Source: Bog-473 sp963707835 (GTDB lineage Bacteria; Actinomycetota; Acidimicrobiia; Acidimicrobiales; RAAP-2). From it: a DNA stretch of 64,000 bases. The first letter of the stretch is position 1. The number at the start of each line of letters is the position of its first letter. Below, in pieces: positions 8,632 through 17,805 of this stretch. A program made the position numbers and the translations under genes. The stretch lies in assembly GCA_963707835.1 (NCBI GenBank), contig CAVPRI010000002.1, forward strand, positions 992,001-1,056,000, in the 5' to 3' direction. The notes under the pieces are model-generated. The model saw only the letters and a list, made by a program, of their open reading frames with translations, was not told the DNA's origin and did no database searches.

Positions 8632-10197
8632 GTGTCCCGAGTGACGCGCTCGTCCCCACGGCACGCCCATCGCAAGTCCCCCCTCCACCGTCGGCCCCGC
8701 TCCCGGGCATCCGTCCTCACCAGCGCGCTCTCGGCGATAGTGGTCGTGGTTGGGCTCGGCGTGGCGCTGCTCGTCGGCGCGCTGGCGCCGCCCCCCACAT
8801 GGTCGGCCTCCGGTGACGACCATGCCGCCGTGGCGGGCTCGAGCGCGGCGTCCGGCAGTCGACTCACCGGGAGTGCGGCCTACCTGACGTCCTTCGTCCG
8901 CCATCCGGGTTGGGCACTCCGCCCCTCCCAGACCGGCTCCCAGGCGGGAGCGCAGGGGGCGCAGTCAGGGGGATCCCAGTCCTCGCCGGATTCGCCGGCG
9001 GCTTCGGCTTCGCAGGGTGCGCACCAGGTCGCCGAGTACCAGGACGGCGATGGCGACGGGGACGACAACACGACCCCACCGGCCACCACCTCGACGGTGG
9101 GGACGAAGGACACGAGCACCACGTCGACGTCCACCACCACGAGGCCCGAGACATCCTCGACCGCCAGCACCTCGAGCACGACGACCACGACGAGGCCACG
9201 CACCACCACGTCCACCTCGACGAGCACGACGACGACCACCTCGACCGCGCCGACGGTATTGGCGGGAGGCTTGGCGCCCGGCGCCTCGTCGCTGGGCGTG
9301 TTCGCGGGGTCGGGGAACCCGCAGTCCGTCGCCGACTTCGGGAGCACGCTCGGCCGGGCTCCGACGTACGCCATGGACTTCCTCGACGGGACGAGCTGGT
9401 CGACCATCACCGCGGCCGGCTACCCCTACGACGCCTGGAAGGGCAGCGGATACTCCATGATCTGGGGCGTCGACATGCTGCCCGACACGTATTCGCCCAA
9501 CGCCGACACCTCGGTGTCGGGTGGCAGCTGCAACGGGCTGGCCCAGGGCGCAACCGGTGCGTTCGACCACTACTTCGTGACGGTGGCCCAGAACATCGTC
9601 AACGCCGGATTCGCCAACTCGGTCATCCGGTTGGGATGGGAGTTCAACGGCGGCTGGTTCCCCTGGGCCGCCGGCGGATGCGCCTCGGCGTTCACCGGGT
9701 ACTTCGACCACATCGTCACCGCCATGCGCTCGGCGTCGGGCCAGCACTTCGCGTTCGAATGGAACCCCACGGCGGGCGACTTCGGTATCGGCGCCCTGGC
9801 CTCCTACTACCCCGGTGACGCCTACGTCGACTACGTGGGCCTGGACGTCTACGACGTGGCTTGGCAGAGCTACCCGGGCATGCCGGCCGAGTTCTTCGCT
9901 ATGGAGACCGAGGCCGATGGGCTCAACTGGCTCGACGCCTTCTCGGCTCAGCACGGGAAGCCAATGACCTTTCCCGAGTGGGGGTTGGGCTGGGGCACCT
10001 GCTCGAGTTCGGGCCAGGCGGTGTCGGGCAGCTCCCAGGTCTGCGGTGGCGACGACGGGGCCTTCGTGAGCGAGATGGCCGGCTGGATCGCCACCCATGA
10101 CGTCTTCGAGGCCACCTTCTGGGACTACGGCTCCAGCACGGTCGGCGGCGGGTCCAACCCGGTCACGGCGGCGGCGCTGCGCTCGAGCTTCGGCTGA
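8632..10197 (+). CDS. Membrane-anchored or secreted GH26-like glycoside hydrolase
   Basis: A 521-residue paralogue of the preceding protein, from GTG 8632. An Arg-rich N-terminus and a hydrophobic helix (about residues 31-54) act as a signal anchor. A long Ser/Gly/Thr linker follows, with a Thr/Ser/Arg-Pro tract around residues 145-210 typical of glycosylated spacers. The GH26-like domain spans about 218-521, with LGWEFNGGWFPW (acid/base Glu) and FPEWGLGWGTC (nucleophile Glu). CGGDDGAFV and the terminal SSFG are shared almost word for word with the upstream gene, so the pair arose by tandem duplication with different N-terminal modules. The domain lacks the 43-residue repeats. Probable role: polysaccharide (mannan-type) hydrolysis at the cell surface. 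Confidence 0.87.
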   Translation: MSRVTRSSPRHAHRKSPLHRRPRSRASVLTSALSAIVVVVGLGVALLVGALAPPPTWSASGDDHAAVAGSSAASGSRLTGSAAYLTSFVRHPGWALRPSQTGSQAGAQGAQSGGSQSSPDSPAASASQGAHQVAEYQDGDGDGDDNTTPPATTSTVGTKDTSTTSTSTTTRPETSSTASTSSTTTTTRPRTTTSTSTSTTTTTSTAPTVLAGGLAPGASSLGVFAGSGNPQSVADFGSTLGRAPTYAMDFLDGTSWSTITAAGYPYDAWKGSGYSMIWGVDMLPDTYSPNADTSVSGGSCNGLAQGATGAFDHYFVTVAQNIVNAGFANSVIRLGWEFNGGWFPWAAGGCASAFTGYFDHIVTAMRSASGQHFAFEWNPTAGDFGIGALASYYPGDAYVDYVGLDVYDVAWQSYPGMPAEFFAMETEADGLNWLDAFSAQHGKPMTFPEWGLGWGTCSSSGQAVSGSSQVCGGDDGAFVSEMAGWIATHDVFEATFWDYGSSTVGGGSNPVTAAALRSSFG

Positions 10198-10205
10198 GCC
10201 CGGCC

Positions 10206-11060
10206 ATGGAAGCGCCCGGCCGCGAGCACCTGGCCCGCGCCGTGCGCCGGGCCATCGGCATCCGCGAGACACCGCCGGCCGTGACCACCGACCCGCGCCA
10301 GGCCTACTTCCCGCCCGGGGGCGCGGCACGGCGCGTCCACGCCGACCTCGCCTCGATGCTGATCGGCGGCCTGAGCGCGCTGCTCCTGCAGTCGCTGCAT
10401 CCCCTGGCCATGGCGGGCGTGGCCGAGCACTCCAATTACCGTGAGGACCCCCTGGGGCGGCTCCGCCGGACGGCGAGCTTCGTGGGAGCCACGACCTATG
10501 GCACGGTGGCCGAGGCCGAGGAGGCGATCGCCCGGGTCCAGCGGGTGCACCAACGCGTGCGCGGGTGGGCCCCCGACGGGCGGGCGTACTCGGCCGACGA
10601 CCCGGCATTGGTCACCTTCGTCCACGTCGCCGAGGTCTCGAGCTTCCTCACGTCCTACTGCCGCTACGGTCCCCAGCCGCTCACCCCGGCGCATTGCGAC
10701 CGCTACTACGAGGAGGTGGCCCCGGTGGCGCTGGCCCTCGGGGCCAGCGATGTGCCCCGCAGCGCGGGCGCGGTGTCCCGCTACCTCGAGACCGTACGCC
10801 CCGAGCTGGCCGCCGGCCCCCAGGCGTTGGCGGCCCGGGACTGGTTGGTCCGCGGCGTGGGCAGGCGCCCGGCCGAGCGCGTGGCCTACAGCGTCGTGCT
10901 GGCCGCCGCCGTCGGCGTGCTGCCCCCATGGGCGCGTCGCCAGCTCGGCCTCTCGATGGCCGGGCCGCTCGACCTCCTGGTCGACGTGGCCGCCGTGGCC
11001 CCCGTGGCCCGCACCGTGGGCGGGGTGCTGCGGGCCGTGGTGTCCCCGCCGGCGGCATGA
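10206..11060 (+). CDS. Oxygenase MpaB family (DUF2236) protein
   Basis: A 284-residue all-helical protein of the DUF2236/MpaB family, haem-binding oxygenase-like proteins related to latex-clearing protein. Diagnostic runs are LLLQSLHPLAMAGVAEHSNY with its conserved His and the DPLGRLRRTASFV stretch after it. Then come the YGT and RVH...V.G segments and FVHVAEVSSFLTSYCRYG. The C-terminus is Ala/Val-rich and may associate with the membrane. It begins 8 bases after the stop of the glycoside hydrolase, so it may be co-transcribed, but no functional link is evident. Substrate unknown. Confidence 0.85.
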   Translation: MEAPGREHLARAVRRAIGIRETPPAVTTDPRQAYFPPGGAARRVHADLASMLIGGLSALLLQSLHPLAMAGVAEHSNYREDPLGRLRRTASFVGATTYGTVAEAEEAIARVQRVHQRVRGWAPDGRAYSADDPALVTFVHVAEVSSFLTSYCRYGPQPLTPAHCDRYYEEVAPVALALGASDVPRSAGAVSRYLETVRPELAAGPQALAARDWLVRGVGRRPAERVAYSVVLAAAVGVLPPWARRQLGLSMAGPLDLLVDVAAVAPVARTVGGVLRAVVSPPAA

Positions 11061-11061
11061 G

Positions 11062-11085
11062 GGCGCGGCGCGCCGGCGCCGCGCC
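11062..11085. terminator. GC-only bidirectional hairpin between convergent genes
   Basis: A perfect 10-bp stem, GGCGCGGCGC / GCGCCGCGCC, with a GCCG loop sits between the stop of the MpaB-like gene (11060) and the stop of the epimerase (11090). There is no T-run on either side. It fits the T-less hairpins often found at gene ends in high-GC actinobacteria. Confidence 0.6.
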
Positions 11086-11089
11086 GCGC

Positions 11090-12034
11090 TCAGCGCGGAG
11101 CGATCCCCCACTGCGCGCGCCACTGGTGACCCGGCGCCAGGCTGATCACGTCCTTGCCCGTGCGCAGCGCGTTGGGTGGGCAGGTCATGGGCTCGAGAGC
11201 GATGGCGCGCCGGCGCCGGTGCAGCTCGCCCAGCGTGTCCCCGGTGTACGCCATGAGGTAGGGGAAGCCGCCGTCGACCCACAGCGTGGCGCCCGTGGCG
11301 CCCCCGGGCGCGTCCAGCGTGGCCCGGGCCATCCCGTCGGCGTCCCGCTCGAGCGTGGTGTAGGCGGTGTCGAGCACAGCCGGCCCCACGAAGCGCGAGG
11401 TGGTGAAGTCACGCTCGGTCCCCTCCACCGGGCTGAGCGAGCCGGTCGGCAGGCCACGGTCGTCGAGCTCGAGCGTGTCGTGCGCCGGGAGCCGGAGGAT
11501 GGCGCCGTCGATCGTCTCGGTCCCCGCGCTCAGGTAGGGATGGAAGCCCAGGCCGAAGGGGACGGGGGACTCGTCGACCGACTGGGCGATCGTGGTCACC
11601 GACAGCCCGTCACGGCCCAAGTGGTACTCGAGCTCGAGCAGGAGCGAGAACGGGTAGCCCGGCGAGGGGTGCAGCTGGAGCCGCAGCGAGAGCTGGTTCT
11701 GGTGTCTGGTCTGGAGCGTCCAGGGCATCCAGCGCACCAAGCCGTGGATGGCGTTGCGCCGCTCGGGCTCGTCGAGCGGCGCCTGGGCCCGGACACCGTT
11801 GAACTCGTAGCGCCCGTCGGCCAGGCGGTTGGGCCACGGGGCGAGCACCTGGCCGCGGCCCGAGTGCGACCACTCCTCGGCCCCGAAGCCGTCGATCACG
11901 GCGTGGTCGCCCACGCTGTACGAGCGCAAGGTCGCCCCCACCTCGCAGACGATCACCTGCTGGCGCCCGTGGCCGATGCGCCACTGCTGTCCGGTGGGCG
12001 AGGCGACCGAGATCCTGGGCGTGCGGAGCGACAT
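11090..12034 (-). CDS. Aldose 1-epimerase family protein
   Basis: A 314-residue galactose-mutarotase-like enzyme that interconverts alpha and beta anomers of a hexose or hexose phosphate. Conserved residues seen are Arg in APWPNRLADG, the first His in NAIHGLVRW, the catalytic His in GLGFHPYL and the catalytic Glu in IALEPMTCPPNA. The start at ATG 12034 is preferred over an upstream in-frame ATG because the upstream part is low-complexity glycine/arginine. It converges on the MpaB-like gene and diverges from surE after 77 bases. Whether it acts on free sugars or sugar 6-phosphates is open. Confidence 0.88.
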   Translation of the reverse strand: MSLRTPRISVASPTGQQWRIGHGRQQVIVCEVGATLRSYSVGDHAVIDGFGAEEWSHSGRGQVLAPWPNRLADGRYEFNGVRAQAPLDEPERRNAIHGLVRWMPWTLQTRHQNQLSLRLQLHPSPGYPFSLLLELEYHLGRDGLSVTTIAQSVDESPVPFGLGFHPYLSAGTETIDGAILRLPAHDTLELDDRGLPTGSLSPVEGTERDFTTSRFVGPAVLDTAYTTLERDADGMARATLDAPGGATGATLWVDGGFPYLMAYTGDTLGELHRRRRAIALEPMTCPPNALRTGKDVISLAPGHQWRAQWGIAPR

Positions 12035-12111
12035 CGCCGTGAATTGAAGCAGACCTGGCCCGTGGGCGCGGCAGCCCCCGCCGCCGCCACGCCGCCTAGG
12101 GTGGCCCAACC

Positions 12112-13044
12112 GTGAGGATCCTCGTGACCAACGACGACGGCGTGGCGGCGCCCGGGCTCGCCGCCCTGGTGCGTGCGCTGAACGGCTGGGCCGTCTCGGC
12201 GGGTGGCCCCGGGGAGCGCCACGAGGTGGTGGTGGTGGCGCCCAGCTCCAACTACAGCGGTGCAGGCGCCGCGGTCGGTTCGGTGACCGACGGGATGACC
12301 ATCGCCTATCGGCGCGCCACCATCGAAGGAGCCGAGGGGGTCACCGCCTACGGGCTCGACGCCTCCCCCGCGCTGGCAGTGATCGCCGGGGCCCTGGGCG
12401 CCATGGGCCCCAAGCCCGATCTGATCCTCTCGGGGATCAACCACGGGGTCAACGTGGGCCGGTCCGTGCTGCACTCGGGCACCGTGGGCGCCGTCCTCAC
12501 CGGCAGTCAGCTGGGCATCAGCGGACTGGCGGTCTCCCTGCGATCAGGGGCCGTGCCCGACCCCTGGGAGTCGGCCGCCGAGTTGGCGGTGGCGATCGTG
12601 CCCGCGCTCGCCGGGGCGCCGGCGGGGACCGCGCTCAACCTGAACGTGCCCCACATCGCCCTCGCCGAGATCAGGGGACTCCGTTGGGCCCGGGTCGGTG
12701 GGGCGGGCCTCATCCGGTCTGCCCGCGACCCGGCCGGCTGGCAGGCGCCCAGCGCGGAGGAGATGGAGGGGCCGGCGAGGGCCGAGGCGGCTCGCAGCGC
12801 TCTGGGCGAGGGGGAGGAGGCGGAGGGTCCCGCCGAGACCGGTGAGATCGTGCTTCGCGTCGCCTCCCCGCTCCCCCACGCCGACGCCGGGCCCACCGGC
12901 GACGACGATGCCGCGCTCGTGGCGAACGGCTACGCGGCGCTCACGGCGTTGCGCGGGCCGCGCGGCGTGGACGACGCCCCGCTCACGGAGCGCCTCGACG
13001 CCGCCATGGCGCCCGCGCTCGGGCGCTTCGCCTTCCCCGGCTGA
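12112..13044 (+). CDS. surE: 5'/3'-nucleotidase SurE
   Basis: A 310-residue SurE-family metal-dependent phosphatase that removes phosphate from nucleoside monophosphates. The N-terminal metal site MRILVTNDDG holds the paired aspartates; APSSNYSGAG supplies the conserved Ser and SGINHGVNVG the Asn. The oligomerisation-arm region and C-terminus are enriched in Ala and Glu. The start is GTG 12112. The protein is somewhat longer than the usual 250-270 residues because of an acidic Ala/Glu-rich insertion around residues 215-240. Its 3' end converges on arfB. Confidence 0.92.
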   Translation: MRILVTNDDGVAAPGLAALVRALNGWAVSAGGPGERHEVVVVAPSSNYSGAGAAVGSVTDGMTIAYRRATIEGAEGVTAYGLDASPALAVIAGALGAMGPKPDLILSGINHGVNVGRSVLHSGTVGAVLTGSQLGISGLAVSLRSGAVPDPWESAAELAVAIVPALAGAPAGTALNLNVPHIALAEIRGLRWARVGGAGLIRSARDPAGWQAPSAEEMEGPARAEAARSALGEGEEAEGPAETGEIVLRVASPLPHADAGPTGDDDAALVANGYAALTALRGPRGVDDAPLTERLDAAMAPALGRFAFPG

Positions 13045-13065
13045 CGGTTCCCCGGGGAGGCCGCC

Positions 13066-13470
13066 TCAATCCTCGGGGCCCGGTGGGCGGCGGCGGCGCT
13101 TCGTCTCGCTCCGGTGCCGCTTGGCCTCCACCCGGCGCACCTGCGAGCTGCGGGTCGGCCGGGTGGCCGTCCGCTGCGGCTGGACCCGCAGTGCGGCGTC
13201 GAGCTTGGACGCCAGGCGTTCCAGGGCCACCTCGCGGTTGCGCGCCTGGGAGCGCGACTCGGCCGCACTGGCCCGGACCACCGGGCCCAGGCGTTCGACG
13301 AGCCGGGCCCGCTGGCGCGGTCCGAGCGTGCGCGACCCCGCCACGTCGAAGCGCACCTCCACCCGGCTCAGGGCGCGGTTGGCATGCTGGCCTCCGGGCC
13401 CTCCGGGCGTGGTGGCGCGCCACGAGACCTCCGACAAGGGGATGTCGAGTCCCCGCCGCACGTGCAGCAC
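13066..13470 (-). CDS. arfB: Peptidyl-tRNA hydrolase ArfB (release-factor-like)
   Basis: Rescues ribosomes stalled on truncated mRNA by hydrolysing peptidyl-tRNA. The release-factor GGQ motif is present in TPGGPGGQHANR near residue 25, followed by LSRVEVRFDV. The C-terminus is strongly basic (Arg/Lys-rich tail before GPED), as in ArfB proteins, whose tail enters the mRNA channel. I chose GTG 13470, which gives the family-like N-terminus LHVRRGLDIPLSEVSW and has GGAGG four bases before it. An in-frame ATG at 13533 would add 21 residues and overlap the start codon of the divergent aldo/keto reductase. With the chosen start the divergent gap is 61 bases. Confidence 0.88.
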   Translation of the reverse strand: MLHVRRGLDIPLSEVSWRATTPGGPGGQHANRALSRVEVRFDVAGSRTLGPRQRARLVERLGPVVRASAAESRSQARNREVALERLASKLDAALRVQPQRTATRPTRSSQVRRVEAKRHRSETKRRRRPPGPED

Positions 13471-13531
13471 CTCGCCTCCGTCCACCGGGCGCGAGCGTAC
13501 GGGAGCGCCGAGCACCGGTACGCTCCGGGCC

Positions 13532-14528
13532 ATGGACTACCGCCACCTCGGACGCTCCGGCCTGGTCGTCTCCGCGCTCTCCTACGGCAATTGGATCACC
13601 CACGGCAGCCAGGTCGACGACGACCGCGCCATTGCCTGCGTCGCGCGCCGCGCTCGATGCCGGGATCACCACCTTCGACACCGCCGACGTCTATGCGCTG
13701 GGCGCGGCGGAGAGGGTGCTGGGCCAGGCCCTCAAGGGAGTGCGCCGGGACTCGATCGAGATCTTCACCAAGGTCTACTGGCCGACCGGACCCAACCCCA
13801 ACAACCGCGGCCTGTCGCGCAAACACATCGTCGAGTCGGTGCACGCATCGCTCGAGCGGCTGCAGACCGACCACGTCGACCTCCTCCAGGCCCACCGCTA
13901 CGACTACGAGACCCCGCTCGAGGAGACCCTGCGCGCCTTCGACGACCTGGTCCGCCAGGGCACGGTGCACTACGTGGGCGTGTCCGAGTGGACCGCCGAG
14001 CAGATCGCCGACGCGCTGCGCCTGGCCGACGAGATGGGCCTCGACCGCCTGGTGTCCAACCAGCCTCAGTACTCGCTCCTGTGGAGGGTGATCGAGGCCG
14101 AGATCGTCCCGCTCTGCCAGGAGGAGGGGGTGGGGCAGATCGTCTGGTCCCCGCTCGCCCAGGGTATCCTCACCGGCAAGTACCTCCCTGGCTCCTCCGC
14201 TCCCGAGGGTTCGCGCGGCGCCGGGCACGATGCCGAACAGATGCGCTGGCGCATGGGCGACGAGGTCCTCGGGCCCGTGCAGTCCTATGCCGCGCTCTGC
14301 CGCGAAGCGGGGTACACGCCCGCCGCCGTGGCCCTGGCCTGGGTCCTGCAGAACCTCACGGTGAGCAGCGCCATCGTGGGGGCCAGCCGGCCCGAGCAGA
14401 TCGGCCAGAACGTCGCCGCGCTCGACGTCGTGCTCGAGCCCGACTTCGTCGAGGCCATCGAGCAGGTGCTCGCCCCCGCCGCGCTCTCGGACCCCGCCCT
14501 GACCCGCAGCCCGCCCAGCCGCCCCTGA
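13532..14528 (+). CDS. Aldo/keto reductase (one frameshift)
   Basis: NADPH-dependent reductase of the family that includes potassium-channel beta subunits. About 331 residues when one extra base near 13640-13650 is discounted. The first 37 residues (MDYRHLGRSGLVVSALSYG...) are in one frame; the rest, from ALDAGITTFDTADVY, is in another. The catalytic tetrad is intact: Asp and Tyr in FDTADVYALG, Lys in IFTKVYWP and His in LLQAHRYD. The NADPH-binding end SSAIVGASRPEQI is also present. The break falls in TCGCGCGCCGCG. The substrate is unknown; the family reduces aldehydes and ketones broadly. Confidence 0.85.
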
Positions 14529-14567
14529 GGCGAACGGGACCTCGGGCACGGGCGACCCGCAAACGCC

Positions 14568-14981
14568 GTGGAGAAACGACAGCGCATCGCCGCCTACGGC
14601 ATCTGCCGCGACCACGAGGACCGGCTCCTCCTGGCCCGCGCCGCGCCCTTCCTCACGGCCCGGGGCCGCTGGTTCCTCCCCGGCGGCGGCGTCCAGCACG
14701 GGGAGAGCCCGGTCGAGTCGCTCCATCGTGAGATCCACGAGGAGTCCGGGCTGACCGTCACCGTGGGCCCTCTGCTCGAGGTCCTCTCCGACGTGCGCGC
14801 CGTACCCGGCGACGTGAGCCTGCACACCGTGCGCCTGGTCTATGAGGTACTCGACTGGGAGGGCATGCTCCGGCCCGAGGCCTCGGGCACCACCGACGCC
14901 GTGGCGTGGTTCACTCCCGACGAGCTGCGCCGGCTCCCCCTGGCCCCGTATGTCCAGACCGTGGTGGACCTGCTCCTCTGA
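14568..14981 (+). CDS. NUDIX hydrolase
   Basis: A 137-residue pyrophosphohydrolase of a nucleoside diphosphate linked to a moiety X. The full Nudix box is seen: Gly in PGGGVQHGE, then the spacing to REIHEESG, giving the metal-binding REXXEE core, at about residues 43-65. The start is GTG 14568, 39 bases after the aldo/keto reductase. The protein is a single minimal domain with no extra specificity region, so the substrate is open. It converges on the EamA-like transporter gene. Confidence 0.9.
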   Translation: MEKRQRIAAYGICRDHEDRLLLARAAPFLTARGRWFLPGGGVQHGESPVESLHREIHEESGLTVTVGPLLEVLSDVRAVPGDVSLHTVRLVYEVLDWEGMLRPEASGTTDAVAWFTPDELRRLPLAPYVQTVVDLLL

Positions 14982-15011
14982 AGGACCCGGTGTTCGGGGC
15001 GGCGCGCCCGC

Positions 15012-15884
15012 TCACGGGACGACGGGAACCCGGGCGGGCCCCCGCTCCATGGTGGCCGGAGCGGTGCGCGCCAGCACCACGACCGAGACGCACATGGCGG
15101 CGAAGGAGGCGGCGCCCAGGCCGAGTCGGAGCGCGTCCTCGGTGAAGGTCTCGGCGAAGATCCAGACGCTGAGGGCGATGCTCACGATGGGGTCGACCAC
15201 GACCAGCAAAGGCTGGGACACGCTGAGCGGGCCCACGTGGAGGGTGACCTGGCTGAGCAGCTCCGCCGTGAGGCCGGCCAGGGCCAGCGCATACACCGGC
15301 CAATGGGCGAACATCCCGACGAAGCCGAACTGGGTGAGCGTGTCGGTCATGGCCTTCATATAGGCGGCGACCAGCGCCCACAGCACGGAGGTGGCCGTCC
15401 CCAGCAGGGCCGCCCGGCGGACCGCCGAGCCCCGGGCGCCCAGCAAGGCCAGCACTGCCGCGCCACCCGCGGTGGCCGCCGTCGCTCCCACCCAGGCCGA
15501 GCTGGTCGGGGTCGACGTGCCCCCGGTGGGCTCCGAGCAGGCGATGAAGACGCTCAGGGCCAGACAGGTGGCCCCGGCCGCCCACCAGGTCAGCGGGAGG
15601 ATGTCCTGGCGGAGCCAGAGCCGGCGCAGCACGAGCGCGAAGACGAGCTCGGTGACCAAGAGCGGCTGGACCACCGACATCTGCCCGGCGTGCAGGGCCA
15701 CGGCCTGGGCGACAAAGGCTCCGGCCAGGGCGACCCACCCGAACAGCCAGAGGGGGTTGGCGATCAGGGAGCGGACAAAGCGCCAGCCCTTCGACCCTGC
15801 CAGATCGCTGGTGCTGGCGATGTGCTGGGTGGCGAGGTTCAGCGCGTTGCACAGGGCCGCGACCAGCGCGAACACGATGGCCAT
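15012..15884 (-). CDS. DMT-superfamily (EamA-like) transporter
   Basis: A 290-residue integral membrane protein with about nine to ten hydrophobic segments arranged as two repeated halves, as in drug/metabolite transporters. The first half begins MAIVFALVAALCNALNLATQ; the second starts near LGTATSVLWALVAAY, and both show the GxxSVSQPLLV / MSVVQPLLV motif expected from internal duplication. ATG 15884 was chosen; a GTG three codons upstream is possible. The substrate is unknown. The opposite-strand gene upstream begins at 16059, leaving a 174-base divergent gap. Confidence 0.82.
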   Translation of the reverse strand: MAIVFALVAALCNALNLATQHIASTSDLAGSKGWRFVRSLIANPLWLFGWVALAGAFVAQAVALHAGQMSVVQPLLVTELVFALVLRRLWLRQDILPLTWWAAGATCLALSVFIACSEPTGGTSTPTSSAWVGATAATAGGAAVLALLGARGSAVRRAALLGTATSVLWALVAAYMKAMTDTLTQFGFVGMFAHWPVYALALAGLTAELLSQVTLHVGPLSVSQPLLVVVDPIVSIALSVWIFAETFTEDALRLGLGAASFAAMCVSVVVLARTAPATMERGPARVPVVP

Positions 15885-16058
15885 GGGGCCCACGGTACCG
15901 AGCGACGGCGCCGTTGCGCCTGGGATCCTCCTGAGCGTCCTGCCGGGAACCGGGCCTCGGGCCGTGGCGGTGTCCAATTGCCGCCCGCGCGACGCATAAT
16001 TGGACGGCACACCGGTGCCGAGGTCAAGAACGGGGCGTGGGAGGTCGAAGAACCCGCC

Positions 16059-16727
16059 ATGGACGTGCATGCCGACCGAGCGGGGGTCGGAGCTGAGCCC
16101 GTCACGTCTGTGCTCCCGAGCCAGCCGCCCGGGGGCACCCAGGGCCAGCTCTTCGGGGACAGCTCCCCGACCTTCGCCGACACCGACAAGATCCCGGTGG
16201 TCGCCACCTCCCGACGCCACCAACCGGCGGGCCAGCCCTCGCGCGGGCTGCGCACCGCCGTCGTGGTCGTGGCCGTCGCCGTGCTCGGCGCGGGTGCCGC
16301 GCTGGCGCTTGTCGAGGCCGGGGTCATCAGTACCGCCAACGGCGGTGGCGGCTCGCCAGCCTCGTCGACGCCGACGACGACCCATGGCGCCACGCATCCC
16401 ACCACCCACAGCCGGTCGGCCTCGCTCCTGACGCCGTTGCCGACCAATGGGGGAACGCCGACCTACTTCGTCCCCCAGAGCGCGTATACGGTCACCCTCA
16501 GTACCTCCACGGGTCCCTCGTGGGTGAGCCTGGGCGCCACCGGGCAGGCGCCCGCGTTCGCCGGCATCGTGCCTCCCGCCAGCTCCCACCAGCAGGCGCT
16601 GAACGGACCCTCGACGGTGGAGATTGGGGCCGGCGGAACCAAGCTGACGGTGACCGCCGGGCGTCGTTCCGAGACCCTCACGCCCCCGTCGGCACCGTTC
16701 ACGTACCAGTTCGCCACCAAGCCCTGA
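16059..16727 (+). CDS. Membrane-anchored protein with RodZ C-terminal-like (DUF4115) domain
   Basis: A 222-residue protein: a Pro/Gly/Ser-rich cytoplasmic N-terminus (about 1-65), a single hydrophobic helix (AVVVVAVAVLGAGAALAL), a Ser/Thr-rich linker, and an extracellular beta-rich domain from about residue 130. The latter shows the DUF4115 pattern: TVTLSTSTGPSWVSLGATG, an aGIVPPAS turn, then GPSTVEIGAGGTKLTVT. RodZ usually begins with a helix-turn-helix; none is seen here, so this is a truncated or divergent relative. A cell-shape or envelope role is only inferred. The start at ATG 16059 has no strong Shine-Dalgarno site; the frame is open further upstream. Confidence 0.65.
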   Translation: MDVHADRAGVGAEPVTSVLPSQPPGGTQGQLFGDSSPTFADTDKIPVVATSRRHQPAGQPSRGLRTAVVVVAVAVLGAGAALALVEAGVISTANGGGGSPASSTPTTTHGATHPTTHSRSASLLTPLPTNGGTPTYFVPQSAYTVTLSTSTGPSWVSLGATGQAPAFAGIVPPASSHQQALNGPSTVEIGAGGTKLTVTAGRRSETLTPPSAPFTYQFATKP

Positions 16728-16748
16728 ACCGGCGGCGGTCGCGCCGTC

Positions 16749-17726
16749 TCAGACCGCGTCGGCGATCCGGTCCTCCGACCCCGAGGTCGAGGCCTCCCCG
16801 ACCTCGTCACCCGGGACGCACGCAGCGGCGTCGACACGCCCGACGATGTCCAGCACGTTCGTCATGACCTCGCCGAACGCATCGGGGTCGGCCAGCAGCC
16901 ACGAGTGGGTCCCGGGCACCGTCACCACATCGGGCGTCCCGAGGGCCCGACACAGGTCCTCGAAGGAGTCCCGCGTGATCACGTGGTCACGCTCTCCCCA
17001 GAGCACGACCACGGGGAGGCGCCGGCGGCGCAGCTCGTCGAGCTCGGTCGTCAGGTCGGCCCGGCGGGCGATCCCGGCGACCCGCCAGAACGACCTGGGG
17101 TCGCGCACCAGGTTGGGCACGGCCTCGGCCACGATGACCGGGAGCACCCGGCGCACCTGGCGGACGGGGAACAGGTCGGCCGGGAAGTGGATCCCCCAGT
17201 CCCACAAGGGCCGCTGCGCCATCGAGCGCACCGTCGAGCCCGAGTGGGCCCAGGCGGAACCACCCACCGAGTTGATGAGCACCAGCGCCCGCACGTGACG
17301 GGGGTGGTCGTGGGCCAACATGACCGCCACGCCCCCGCCGAAGGAGTGCCCCATGGCCAGCACCGGCTCGCCGGCGCCCACCTCGTCGAGGAAGGCCGCC
17401 ACCCAGTCGCCGTAGGCGCTCAGCCCGTCGGCCCCATCGGGGAGGCCCGCCGTGCCCCCGAAGCCCGGCAGTGCCGGCGCGTAGACGTGCAGCCCGGCGC
17501 GCACCAGGCGCGACAGCGCCCGCTTGTAGGCCTTGTGGTCGAGTCCCCAGCCGTGCAGGAACAGGGCGGGCGGCCCCGAACCAGCCTCGCCGTAGACGGC
17601 AGCCCGGCCGTCGACCGTCGTCCGTTTCCAGTCGAGCCAGCCCGCCTCGCGATCGAGCGCGACCGGCTCGACCGGCGCCAGCGCGTCGCCACCTTCTCGG
17701 GTCGTGTCCTCCTCGTTCCCACCCAT
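16749..17726 (-). CDS. Alpha/beta hydrolase
   Basis: A 325-residue serine hydrolase. The oxyanion-hole stretch LFLHGWGLDHKAY, nucleophile elbow MGHSFGGG, acid in WGERDHVI and histidine in PGTHSWLL complete the triad. An Asp/Glu-rich leader of about 30 residues and a charged tail flank the domain. The cap region contains WDWGIHFPADLFPVRQ. It lies alone between the RodZ-like gene (convergent) and the alcohol dehydrogenase (same strand, ending 80 bases upstream). The substrate is not evident. Confidence 0.87.
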   Translation of the reverse strand: MGGNEEDTTREGGDALAPVEPVALDREAGWLDWKRTTVDGRAAVYGEAGSGPPALFLHGWGLDHKAYKRALSRLVRAGLHVYAPALPGFGGTAGLPDGADGLSAYGDWVAAFLDEVGAGEPVLAMGHSFGGGVAVMLAHDHPRHVRALVLINSVGGSAWAHSGSTVRSMAQRPLWDWGIHFPADLFPVRQVRRVLPVIVAEAVPNLVRDPRSFWRVAGIARRADLTTELDELRRRRLPVVVLWGERDHVITRDSFEDLCRALGTPDVVTVPGTHSWLLADPDAFGEVMTNVLDIVGRVDAAACVPGDEVGEASTSGSEDRIADAV

Positions 17727-17805
17727 AGGTCCACCATCTCCCCTACAAGGGAGAACACCAAGGGTCGAACGTCACTTCCCGGTCACAACATTTCGTGGCC
17801 GCCGG

